57,716 nt of DNA from Prochlorococcus sp. AG-436-C13 (GTDB lineage Bacteria > Cyanobacteriota > Cyanobacteriia > PCC-6307 > Cyanobiaceae), in contig QCPC01000010.1 in NCBI GenBank assembly GCA_003212695.1, forward strand, positions 1 through 57,716, written 5' to 3'. The notes below the pieces were generated by a model that ran no database searches, was not told the origin of the DNA, and saw only the letters and a list, made by a program, of their open reading frames with translations. Shown here piece after piece: positions 30,728 to 39,338 of this stretch (position 1 is the stretch's first letter; each line of letters starts with the position of its first letter). The translations under genes and the position numbers were made by a program.

Positions 30728-32509
30728 TTAAGTTTTTTTTTGTACATGCAAGCTGACTGCTTTTCCTTCTCTTCTTGGGTCAGCAGCACCATGCCAGTTT
30801 CCCTCATGCCATTTGATTAGCGCTAGTCCACTACTAAAATCAGTGTATTTAATTTGGTGACCAAGACTTGTAAGCCTTTTATGGATATTGGCATCGACTT
30901 TTGACCAGTTACCACTTTTTTCAAGTACTGTGTAATTTGGTTGGACAGACAGCAAATCTTGACTAACTACTTCTTTTGGCGAAAGCCCTAAATCTAGTGC
31001 CCCAATTAATGCATTTGTTATGTAATGGGGAATAAGCCATCCACCGGGTGATCCAATTGCCATAACCGGACGGCCATTTCTAAATACTATGACTGGAGAC
31101 ATAGAACTCATAGGACGTTTATTTGGCTTAATTCGATTGGCAATGGGTTTCCCAGATATGGTTGATAAAAATGAGAAGTCAGTTAGTTGGTTGTTTAATA
31201 CCATGCCCCCAGACAAATGCCTGCTACCGAAAACGGTCTCGACTGAACTTGTGTAGGAAGCGACGTTTCCATATATATCAACTACAACTAAGTGAGTTGT
31301 TCCTCCACCAGCTGTGCGTGGCTGACTTGCTAGATCTAATAATTCACTACCTTTTGGTTCTCCTGGTAAAGGACTGAATGTTTTAGAATTAATTCTGATA
31401 GCGTTGGCCCTATCTTCAATATACTCGTCTTCTAGTAGCCCCTCTAGAGGAACTGGCCAATCAATAGGATCTCCTATCCAGTGAGAACGATCAGCATCTG
31501 CAAATCTTAAAGATTCTGCTATAAGATGCCATCTGTTTGGTGTGTCTTTTGACCAATATTTATCGGAGAGACGCTCATATATTCCAAGAGCTTGTAATAC
31601 AGCAACTCCACCACCACTTGGAGGGGGAACAGAACAAATTTTCCAAGATCTGTATTTGCTACAGATCGGGTGACGTTTTTGAATTTTATAACTTTCTAAA
31701 TCCCTATGAGTGATTGTTTGGACTTCTTTGTTGCTGTTCTGTCCGAGTTTGAGGTCAATTATAATTTCATTGGCTATATCTCCACGATAAAATTCATTGA
31801 TACCTCCCTTCGCAAGTAGATTTAGGGTCGCTCCTAATTTCTGGTTGCGAAATGGAATATTTTGTGCGGGGAGAGAATCATTTGGAAGATAGAGGTCTTT
31901 AAAGGGTTGACTATGTTTAATTCCTAATTTCTTTGCTAAAGAGATTGATCTAAGAAAGCGTGGACTTGGTATGAATCCCTCTTTGGCAAGATGAATACTC
32001 TTCTCAAAATTCGATTCCCAAGGTAAACGTCCAAATTGTTGATGTCCTTCCCAAAGTAACGCTGCTGTACCTGGGACTCCTATAGAAGAAAGACTTCTGG
32101 TTGCATGTATCCATGGAACTGCTTTCCCTTCAGATGTTATCCACATATCCTCTTCGACTTGAGCTGAGGCGGTTTCTCTGCCATCAAATGCGTATAAAGA
32201 TTTCTTTGCTTGGTCCCAATACAAAAGAAAAGACCCACCTCCTAATCCTGAACTTTGCGGTTCAACAACAGCAAGCACAGTCTGAGCTGAGATAATTGCA
32301 TCCATTGCTGAACCACCATCCTCCAGGGTCTTGATAGCTGCATCACTTGCTAATGGATTGGCAGTTACAACAACAGCTTGCCCACTAGCAGTTGACACTT
32401 TGCTTTCTTTTGTATCTATACTCTCTGGTTCCTTCCAGCTAACTTGAGCGATGAGTGGTAAAGGAATTGTGAAAAGAAGAACTATCCAGAATGCTTTGAA
32501 TGTTTTCAA
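30728..32509 (-). CDS. ggt: Gamma-glutamyltranspeptidase (periplasmic)
   Basis: 593 residues with a signal peptide (residues 1-21), as expected for a secreted Ntn-hydrolase. It cleaves glutathione and other gamma-glutamyl compounds. The proenzyme self-cleaves before the catalytic Thr404 in 'TAGGGTTHLVVVDIYGNV'; the large-subunit motifs 'PQSSGLGGGSFLLYWDQ' and 'FDGRETA' bind the gamma-glutamyl group. Length and motif order match the family. 'MSSMSPVIVFRNGRPVMAIG' and 'SPGGWLIP' are conserved small-subunit motifs. It stands alone on the minus strand. Confidence 0.95.
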   Translation of the reverse strand: MKTFKAFWIVLLFTIPLPLIAQVSWKEPESIDTKESKVSTASGQAVVVTANPLASDAAIKTLEDGGSAMDAIISAQTVLAVVEPQSSGLGGGSFLLYWDQAKKSLYAFDGRETASAQVEEDMWITSEGKAVPWIHATRSLSSIGVPGTAALLWEGHQQFGRLPWESNFEKSIHLAKEGFIPSPRFLRSISLAKKLGIKHSQPFKDLYLPNDSLPAQNIPFRNQKLGATLNLLAKGGINEFYRGDIANEIIIDLKLGQNSNKEVQTITHRDLESYKIQKRHPICSKYRSWKICSVPPPSGGGVAVLQALGIYERLSDKYWSKDTPNRWHLIAESLRFADADRSHWIGDPIDWPVPLEGLLEDEYIEDRANAIRINSKTFSPLPGEPKGSELLDLASQPRTAGGGTTHLVVVDIYGNVASYTSSVETVFGSRHLSGGMVLNNQLTDFSFLSTISGKPIANRIKPNKRPMSSMSPVIVFRNGRPVMAIGSPGGWLIPHYITNALIGALDLGLSPKEVVSQDLLSVQPNYTVLEKSGNWSKVDANIHKRLTSLGHQIKYTDFSSGLALIKWHEGNWHGAADPRREGKAVSLHVQKKT

Positions 32510-33192
32510 TGTAAGGTTTAAAACAGTTTGTATAGGATGAAGGGATTGCTTTTAACCCATTGCTATCGATGGCTTCTAAGCATTCGCTGACCAGCGGATT
32601 GGTTCAATCATATGGAAGGATCTTGAAGAAGTACAGTTTGTGAATGGAACTGGCTATTAGGGTCTTCAGAGGGCTTAAATTCTTGTCAGTATATTCTGTT
32701 GTGCTGTTGAAAGGTTCCATCTAAATTGGTAAATGACTAAGTAAAAGAGTAGGACTAGCAAAGTTTACTAAAGACTTAATTACCCCGTTCTTGTTATTTC
32801 AATATTCCACTTTCCGATATCTTTTTTAATTTAATCTTTAATCTGCTTTTAATATTAAATTTCTTCTGGATATTCTGAGCTGAGATCATATTCCATGTAG
32901 GCTGATATATAATTTTTTATTGTCAATGAGCACTGATAATAATTTTATTTTATTTATACATGTTTAAGGATATCTTGAAGACTGATTCTTGATATGTCCT
33001 GATATAATTCCTTTTCTTAGCTTTTAAATTAAAAAGAAATAACAAGTAATTGGCTTAAAAATCTAACATGAATCATGATTTATAAATATTTATGCTTAGA
33101 AGAAAAAAACCATATTGCAAGTCGACGTTGATAAGTTTAGACAAAGCTCTGCGATTTGGTTTAAACTCAAAAGTAATAGTTAAAAATGCTAG
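32510..33192. other. Gene-free AT-rich gap
   Basis: About 680 bases between two divergent genes (ggt leftward, HesB-like rightward). I found no supported frame on either strand, and no obvious hairpin terminator or repeat copy. The composition becomes very AT-rich from about 32750. It may contain an undetected small RNA. Confidence 0.35.
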
Positions 33193-33531
33193 ATGATTTG
33201 TAAGTTAACTGTTTCCAAAACTGCTGCTGCTGAATTAATAAGACAATCTGCTTTTGGAGGTACTCCAGGCGAAATGCATATTGATTTGTTGCCTGATGGA
33301 TTTGGTGAAGGTTGGTTATATATTCGACTTAGATGCGGTAACCAAGCTGGTACTCCTATTGCAAGAACTGATGGAGTCACTTTATTTGCGCCTGAGGAGC
33401 AAATGAGCTTATTGAAAGATTTAAATCTTGATTACTACAGTGATTTGAGTGGTGGTGGATTCCTGATTAGCACACCAGAAGGAGCGAAACCAAGTACATG
33501 TGGTTCAGGTTTTAAGTTGGTTGGTAATTAA
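33193..33531 (+). CDS. HesB/IscA-like protein, reduced Cys set
   Basis: 112 residues with the A-type carrier fold: 'SKTAAAELIRQSAFGGTP', 'GWLYIRLRCGNQAGTPIAR', 'GGGFLISTPEGAKPSTCGSG'. IscA uses three cysteines, the last two as C-G-C. Here the C-terminal motif is CGSGF with only one Cys, so it probably cannot hold the classical cluster. Cyanobacteria have such divergent HesB-like proteins. Its exact role is unclear. Confidence 0.8.
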   Translation: MICKLTVSKTAAAELIRQSAFGGTPGEMHIDLLPDGFGEGWLYIRLRCGNQAGTPIARTDGVTLFAPEEQMSLLKDLNLDYYSDLSGGGFLISTPEGAKPSTCGSGFKLVGN

Positions 33532-33880
33532 ATGCATCGGTATTTAAATTGCTAAGCACCTGATTCTTGATTAGAGCTTAGGTTCTCTTTCTGATTGCTG
33601 TTTAGGTAGTGAAAATTTAATTTGTATTGCTGTAGCTGTATCTTCTGAGTTCGAGATAAACCTGGCTTATCTCTTCTTATAAAAATGAATTGATGTATTG
33701 CTCACTTTCTAAAGATCAGAGCTATAAATATTTTTATTTTGGGATAAGAATATTTGGCTCCTAATTCTTTTTGTTTTTATTGCTTGTGAATGTATCCGAA
33801 GAATGATGCTGTTAGGAGGCTTGTATGGATTGAGAATTGATGGATTTATCTATATGATTAGAATTCAATGCTTTTGGCTA
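33532..33880. other. Intergenic, no gene seen
   Basis: About 350 bases with no supported frame. An in-frame upstream extension of the next gene (from 33803) lacks family-like composition and is probably not translated. Confidence 0.35.
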
Positions 33881-34153
33881 ATGGATTTTTCTGGACCTGA
33901 TGCAATTGATAAAGCTATTGATGCAGGACTAGACCTTGACGGCAGTCCAATTCCTTCGGAGATGCTCAATCTTTACCAAGAGGTTATGGATAAAGAAGGG
34001 GTAAGAAAAAGGAGTGGAGTGAAAAAATCAATGCGGAATCGTATTGTGCGAACTGGAGCAAAGCACTATGAGCAAAACATCCTTAATCAGCGGCTTATCG
34101 ATGCTGGTTGGGAAGGTCTAAAGCCAAAGGAGATTGAATTCTTTTTTAGTTAA
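33881..34153 (+). CDS. Conserved hypothetical cyanobacterial protein
   Basis: 90 residues from ATG 33881, 'MDFSGPDAIDKAIDAGLDLD' and 'GSPIPSEMLNLYQEVMDKEG', then a strongly basic region 'RKRSGVKKSMRNRIVRTG'. The 'G.DLDG.PIP...L.LY.' pattern is familiar from cyanobacterial conserved hypotheticals. Upstream in-frame starts would add a hydrophobic stretch that does not fit. The basic middle suggests nucleic acid contact (inference). Confidence 0.75.
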   Translation: MDFSGPDAIDKAIDAGLDLDGSPIPSEMLNLYQEVMDKEGVRKRSGVKKSMRNRIVRTGAKHYEQNILNQRLIDAGWEGLKPKEIEFFFS

Positions 34154-34476
34154 TTATTTTTATTCTGGAAGAATATTTATTTAATTTTTTAATGGTTGGT
34201 TGTCTTAATTATTTAGCACACATCTCATTATCCTAGATCTATACCTATAGCAATTATGATTTCAAAACCAGTTACATGATTAGTTCTCTTGGAATCCGAA
34301 AGCCTACCTCATTATAGCTATGTGGTTAATTGTTAAGATGAAGATTTTTCTTTTCAAGTAAGTATCAATATCAAGTTTCTTTTATCTCATATTAGCCTCT
34401 TCATTTAATAGCAGGAATTTCTTTCGTCGCTTATAAACTACGAGGGGTCTTCTTAAAGCGAATTCAGTTTTAAGTT
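34154..34476. other. Intergenic, no gene seen
   Basis: About 320 bases between convergent genes. No frame, hairpin terminator or repeat copy stands out. Confidence 0.35.
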
Positions 34477-35292
34477 TTAAATATCATCAACTTCCTTATA
34501 TCCTTTGCTTTGTATACCAATGGATTCACTAAATCCAGCTGCAAGTATGCCAGTAGGAATTGCGATAGCACCAATCCCCATAAGCGAAGTCACTGATGCA
34601 ATTATTTTCCCTATTGCTGTAACTGGGATTGAATCTCCATAGCCGACGGCACTTACTGTCGTAACAGACCACCATAAGCAACGAGGGATAGATCCTAAGA
34701 GTTCAGGCTGTATAGAAGATTCCGCTAGATACATGCATGTGCTACTTATTAGGAGGAGTAATAATGTATAAACTGTTGAAATCTGAAGCTCCTGACTTTT
34801 TGACTTAAGCGCAAAGTTGAAGTGAAATATGCTTTCCTTGAACTTTTCATTTCGTCCTATCTTTAAAATTCTAAGTAAACGGATAACTCTTAAGATTTTC
34901 AACTCTGCGCGAACACCAATAAATGAAGGGATAATGGCAATAACATCAATAATTGCCATTGGAGAAAAAAGGTATCTCACGATTCCTTTCCAACCTTTGC
35001 CGTATTTCTCTTGAAGAGGAGCAACATATAAACGGCATAAATATTCAATACAGAATAAGCCTCCAATAATCCAATCTATTAGATCTATTTGGTCCCCAAA
35101 TTTATAATCAATCTGATTCTCTGTCACTAATACTGCGAAAAAAATCGATAAAAATATAGTTATTCCACTTATCTTGTTGAAAAGAGATGTCTGCACACCA
35201 AGATTGTTATTGGTTACCTGATCGAGTAGCCTTCTTCGGAATTCATTCATCGATACTGAAACGTAAGAAAGGTATTCTCCCAAGTTACACAT
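34477..35292 (-). CDS. Voltage-gated-type potassium channel
   Basis: 271 residues with six membrane spans. The S4-like helix has basic residues at third positions: 'LKILRVIRLLRILKIGR' (131-147). The pore selectivity filter is 'TTVSAVGYGDS' (211-221) with G-Y-G-D, preceded by 'RCLWWSVTT' and followed by the S6 'GIGAIAIPTGILAAGFSE'. These mark a bacterial six-helix K+ channel or ion-transport family protein. The start may be ATG 35292 or ATG 35250 (MNEFRRRLLDQV). It sits beside the zinc island but is not obviously part of it. Confidence 0.9.
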   Translation of the reverse strand: MCNLGEYLSYVSVSMNEFRRRLLDQVTNNNLGVQTSLFNKISGITIFLSIFFAVLVTENQIDYKFGDQIDLIDWIIGGLFCIEYLCRLYVAPLQEKYGKGWKGIVRYLFSPMAIIDVIAIIPSFIGVRAELKILRVIRLLRILKIGRNEKFKESIFHFNFALKSKSQELQISTVYTLLLLLISSTCMYLAESSIQPELLGSIPRCLWWSVTTVSAVGYGDSIPVTAIGKIIASVTSLMGIGAIAIPTGILAAGFSESIGIQSKGYKEVDDI

Positions 35293-35449
35293 TTCTTGCT
35301 TTATTTTCTTTTATTTCGTTCGTGTTATTTCCATTTCCCTTCCTATTTGCCTCTTTCATAATCGCTCTACCTACTCGTTTTAGATTAAATTCTTACGAAC
35401 TCATAATAGAACTTTGCTTTGTGGATTTGATTGATATCAGACTGACTAT

Positions 35450-36481
35450 TTAATCTTCCTGATTATTAGTATCATAATAAATACAAGCTTCAAGTTGAAT
35501 TTGTAGCTTTTTATGCTCAAGATCTTTACCTATGAGAACAATCTTATTTTCTCTTTTACGATGTTTTTCTGTATCATCCATTGTGAACCTTTTCCCTGCT
35601 AAATGAAATATATGTGTTAGCTCACTTTCATCAAAGCAAAGTAATCCTTTTGCCCTATATACACTAGATGGTAATTGATTGTCTAAGAAATATTGGAACT
35701 TTCTCAATGAAAAAGGATATTTAGATTTAAAGGAAAATGAAGTAAATCCTTCTATCGATAATTCTTCATGGTCATGGTCATGGTCATGGTCATGGTCATG
35801 GTCATGGTCATGGTTATGGTCATGGAAAGTATTGCTCTGAGCTATCAGATCTGATTGAAATAATCCAACACTGAGTAAAAGGGCCAAAGGCACCTCTCCT
35901 TTTGTGCTTTTTAGAATTCTTGGATCAGTTTTAGTCTCTGAAATTATTGACTCTATAAAACCTATTTTTTCTTGACTAACTAAATCACATTTATTGATTA
36001 ATAATATATCTCCATAGATAATTTGTGATCTAGCAATTTGACTGTGCAGTGTATCTTGATTAAAGTTTTCTGCATCAATTAAAGTAATTATCGAGTCTAG
36101 TCTTAATTGCTCCCTGGCCCCATTGATTGTCATTGCAACTGGTAAAGGATCTGCTAAGCCAGTGGTCTCGACTATTAAATATTCAATATCTTTATTCTTA
36201 CTTAATATCTTATAGATAGTATCTAATAATTCTCCATTAATTGTGCAACATATGCAGCCATTAGTTAGTTCAACAATATCATCATTTGTTTTTACAATTA
36301 AGTCGTTATCAATACCTATCTCACCAAACTCATTCACGAGTACGGCAGTTTTTAGGCCTTTTTGATTAGTTAAAATATGATTCAAAAGTGTTGTTTTTCC
36401 TGAACCAAGAAAACCTGTGATAATTGTCACAGGAATACCAAGTTTCTCGTTTTGCTCTCCATGATTATCTGCTTTTGACAT
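35450..36481 (-). CDS. COG0523 (CobW-type) GTPase with His-Asp tract
   Basis: 343 residues. Walker A 'GFLGSGKTT' (23-31), the family CxCC motif 'GCICC' (75-79), 'ETTGLADP', and the G4 motif 'LLINKCDLV'. A tract of alternating His-Asp residues ('HDHDHDHDHDHDHDHD') separates the GTPase and C-terminal CobW domains, a metal-binding linker seen in zinc-related COG0523 proteins. The likely role is delivery of zinc to client proteins under zinc shortage. It is next to the WD40 and znu genes. The His-Asp tract is coded by a simple CATGGT-type repeat. Confidence 0.92.
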   Translation of the reverse strand: MSKADNHGEQNEKLGIPVTIITGFLGSGKTTLLNHILTNQKGLKTAVLVNEFGEIGIDNDLIVKTNDDIVELTNGCICCTINGELLDTIYKILSKNKDIEYLIVETTGLADPLPVAMTINGAREQLRLDSIITLIDAENFNQDTLHSQIARSQIIYGDILLINKCDLVSQEKIGFIESIISETKTDPRILKSTKGEVPLALLLSVGLFQSDLIAQSNTFHDHNHDHDHDHDHDHDHDHEELSIEGFTSFSFKSKYPFSLRKFQYFLDNQLPSSVYRAKGLLCFDESELTHIFHLAGKRFTMDDTEKHRKRENKIVLIGKDLEHKKLQIQLEACIYYDTNNQED

Positions 36482-36515
36482 TGAATTATTTAGGAAACTT
36501 TTCTATGAAAATATA

Positions 36516-37589
36516 TCATGAGAATCCTTTAGGGGAAGATTTAGTACGCATTTTAAAATTCCAAACGTTAATGCCTCCTTTTGAATTTACTGCTGCCAAA
36601 GCACAATCATCAGGTCGCCAGGTAATTGCGGAGACAAGCTCTCCTGCGAATGCTCCACCAAGTGGGTCACCATGACCATTACTCTTGAGAAACCAAACAA
36701 GAACTGAACCATCTCTAGCTCCTGAAGCAAGAAGCATTCCCTGATTTGAAAAAGCAAGACTAGAAATCGATTCAGCATGAAGAGATAATTGTCCAGGGAC
36801 AGTGCCTTCAGGGCCCGTTCCTTCAAAGCTCCAAACTGTCACGACATCACTTCCCCCAGTAGCGAGGACTGTACCGGTTTGATCAAAAGATAACTGGCTT
36901 GGCTTCCCTGGGTAACCAGTCATCTCAGAGTCTTCGTTAGTTGAGCGACGCCAGAAATGAACAGAATTATCTTGACTGCCGCAGGCTACAACATCACCGT
37001 TTGGGCTAAGAGCCATAGAAACAAGTGAGCCTTGCCATTCAAACTTCTGATTAACCTCATCGTGAACTACATCAAAAAAAGTTACTCGGCCATAGCATGC
37101 AGTTGCTAGTTCATTCGACTTTGACCAAGCGATCGAGCTAACAGTGCTTGGGTGTTCCCCTGATTTCCAATGTTCGTGACCATCAATCCCATATACATGC
37201 ACTCTGCGAGAAAAGGCTACAGCCAAGAAACGTCCATCTGCTGACCATCTCAGGTGTTCGACCCAACCGTCTCCAAGCTCTATTACGTTAGTTGACTCAC
37301 CTTCTTCGCTATTCCAAATAAGAACACGTCCATCTTGTCCTGAAGTTGCAAAAATATCTCCATCTGGGTGTATAGATAATGCGAGCAGGCCTCCTTTATG
37401 GACCTCTTTTTTCTGCCAAAGGGGGGTTCCAGCTTTACCCTCAAATAAATAAAGTCCACCTGCAACGTCACCTACTAAGAGTGCTTTGCCACCCAAGATC
37501 CACCCACAAACTATGGCATAGTCTTCAACTTCAGCACTCCAGCCCTCGTGAAGCATCCCCTGGGGACTAAATCCTTCTACACCAGGCAC
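36516..37589 (-). CDS. WD40 repeat protein of the zinc island
   Basis: 357 residues made of about seven WD40 blades ('ALSIHPDGDIFATSGQDGRV', 'LIWNSEEGE', 'SLAFSNQGMLLASGARDGSV', 'LVWFLKSN'), enough for one propeller. No catalytic motif. It overlaps the end of the second CobW-type GTPase by 13 bases and is followed by the first one, so it is cotranscribed. It may act as a scaffold for the metallochaperone GTPases. The pairing of a WD40 gene with CobW in zinc-related loci is what I recall from marine cyanobacteria. Confidence 0.88.
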   Translation of the reverse strand: MPGVEGFSPQGMLHEGWSAEVEDYAIVCGWILGGKALLVGDVAGGLYLFEGKAGTPLWQKKEVHKGGLLALSIHPDGDIFATSGQDGRVLIWNSEEGESTNVIELGDGWVEHLRWSADGRFLAVAFSRRVHVYGIDGHEHWKSGEHPSTVSSIAWSKSNELATACYGRVTFFDVVHDEVNQKFEWQGSLVSMALSPNGDVVACGSQDNSVHFWRRSTNEDSEMTGYPGKPSQLSFDQTGTVLATGGSDVVTVWSFEGTGPEGTVPGQLSLHAESISSLAFSNQGMLLASGARDGSVLVWFLKSNGHGDPLGGAFAGELVSAITWRPDDCALAAVNSKGGINVWNFKMRTKSSPKGFS

Positions 37590-38959
37590 TTATCGAACTC
37601 CCTACACATTTCTTTTTCATCAAGATTTCTACCGATAAACACTAATTGATTATGGCGAGGTTCATTCCCCCATTCTTTATCTGGCTGAGCAGTGAAGAGC
37701 ATGTGAACCCCTTGAAAAACCATTCTCCTGGATTCACCCGCGTAACTTATAAACCCTTTTGTCCTAAATATATCTACACCTTTTTCTGACAGGAGTCGAC
37801 TCAACCACTTATTGAGTTTTTCTGGATCGACATCACCTATTCGCTCAATAGCAATTGAGCCCACTTCATCATCATGTTCATGCTCTGCCACCCAAGTCCG
37901 CTCAGTTTCAGGTTGGACCAAAGCATCATTTTTGCCATCACTTTCAGTTGTAGTAATTAAAGTATCAACTCGGGATACTTTGATATCAAATTCCTCTGCT
38001 GTGTGCTGGGTGAAAAGCCCAATATGAGTAGGGTTATCAAGTTCTAAAAAGAAAGATTTACGCCCATTAGACTGAAGCTGAAGACTGACATGTTTTTCAA
38101 TTGGGACTGTGCTTCCAGGATGAAGAAGTTTCGCAGAGTCAGCGTAAAGTCTTACGCAAGATTCAGCACCAGCATTAAGAGCTGCTTCGTCAACCCCCTG
38201 ATCTTCCAGAACGACCAGCGACATCGTGGGATCAGGACCTTCTTCAAGGCTAAGTTCATAACGACCTTTCTCAAGAGAAAAAACACCTGTCCACTCGAAT
38301 GGATATTCTGGCTCAAGGAAAGTGGGACGACGCTTTAAAACCTGATCTAGATCAAATGCACTAAGGTTTAACACAGTATCAATAGATACCTCCGCTTGCT
38401 TACTACGAACAACACGAGCCATCCGATTCATATCGCGTAGCCGTGATTCAAGAATATCGAGAGATTCATCAGAGACTAAGTCCGTTTTGTTTAGGACAAG
38501 GACATCTGCGAATGCAACCTGCTCAGAACTTTCATCACTGCGACCGAGTTGCTGATCAATATGAGCCGCATCAACGAGAGTAACAATGCCATCAAGAGAA
38601 AATTCATTACGGATTTCATCATCCATAAAAAATGTCTGAGCAACAGGTCCAGGATCAGCAAGTCCTGTTGTCTCAACCAACACATAGTCAAATTTATCTC
38701 GTCGCTTCATGAGGTTGCCTAATACGCGAATTAGGTCTCCACGAACGGTGCAGCAAATGCAACCGTTGGACATTTCAAAGACTTCTTCGTCAGCATTAAT
38801 GACCAGACCCTGATCAATACCAACTTCACCATATTCATTTTCGATTACAGCGATTCGTTTACCGTGTTCTTCACTCAGAATCCTATTAAGGAGGGTTGTT
38901 TTCCCAGAGCCAAGGAAGCCCGTAAGGATGGTGACAGGTACTTTTTGTTCGATAGTCAT
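37577..38959 (-). CDS. COG0523 (CobW-type) GTPase with an inserted domain
   Basis: 460 residues, longer than the usual 320-400. Walker A 'GFLGSGKTT' (14-22), 'GCICC' (66-70), 'ETTGLADPGPVA', 'VLNKTDLV'. The C-terminal CobW domain is 369-460. Between the two, residues 221-328 form an extra domain starting 'FEWTGVFSLEKGRYELSL' and ending 'GLFTQHTAEEFDIKV'. A domain of the same order and spacing sits in ZnuA encoded just upstream. The region 356-364 has 'AEHEHDDEV', a small metal-binding site. The start overlaps the small gene upstream by 4 bases. Confidence 0.93.
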   Translation of the reverse strand: MTIEQKVPVTILTGFLGSGKTTLLNRILSEEHGKRIAVIENEYGEVGIDQGLVINADEEVFEMSNGCICCTVRGDLIRVLGNLMKRRDKFDYVLVETTGLADPGPVAQTFFMDDEIRNEFSLDGIVTLVDAAHIDQQLGRSDESSEQVAFADVLVLNKTDLVSDESLDILESRLRDMNRMARVVRSKQAEVSIDTVLNLSAFDLDQVLKRRPTFLEPEYPFEWTGVFSLEKGRYELSLEEGPDPTMSLVVLEDQGVDEAALNAGAESCVRLYADSAKLLHPGSTVPIEKHVSLQLQSNGRKSFFLELDNPTHIGLFTQHTAEEFDIKVSRVDTLITTTESDGKNDALVQPETERTWVAEHEHDDEVGSIAIERIGDVDPEKLNKWLSRLLSEKGVDIFRTKGFISYAGESRRMVFQGVHMLFTAQPDKEWGNEPRHNQLVFIGRNLDEKEMCREFDKCLV

Positions 38960-39288
38960 TTTGTCTTTGTTAAGTCTTTAGTACAATTAGAATTGGTCAA
39001 GTTCATATCGATTAAGTAATTTTTATCGATGCCCAAGAGTTCGATAGCCTTTCCTTCAAAATCATCAAGCTCAGAGTAGTTGTAGGGAACTTTTAACTGT
39101 AAGATTAATTTCCCATCTTCTTTTGAAATGGAGTGATCTGAAAATTTAAGTTCTTCAATATTTTTCTCAAAATCATTTGAGAGAGTTAACTTTAAGATTT
39201 TTTGCGGGTTCCATGGAGATTGGTCCATGAAATTTGCTTGATCTTCCCAATATTCCTTATAGGTCTCGAAGCCTTTAGATTTAGACAT
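38956..39288 (-). CDS. Hypothetical protein of the zinc island
   Basis: 110 residues, soluble, charged: 'MSKSKGFETYKEYWEDQANF', 'PQKILKLTLSNDFEKNIEEL', 'YNYSELDDFEGKAIELLGID'. Its TGA overlaps the ATG of the inserted-domain GTPase (ATGA), so it is translated with it, and ZnuA lies 50 bases upstream. No family is recognised. Context suggests a zinc-starvation role. Confidence 0.75.
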   Translation of the reverse strand: MSKSKGFETYKEYWEDQANFMDQSPWNPQKILKLTLSNDFEKNIEELKFSDHSISKEDGKLILQLKVPYNYSELDDFEGKAIELLGIDKNYLIDMNLTNSNCTKDLTKTK

Positions 39289-39338
39289 TTTAATTAGAGT
39301 TGAATGTGAAACTTCAACAGAAGATTAGGATTTTTAAA

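Noticed and set aside
35768-35822. Stand-alone repeat of CATGGT units
   Set aside because: It lies within the GTPase gene and codes for its His-Asp linker.
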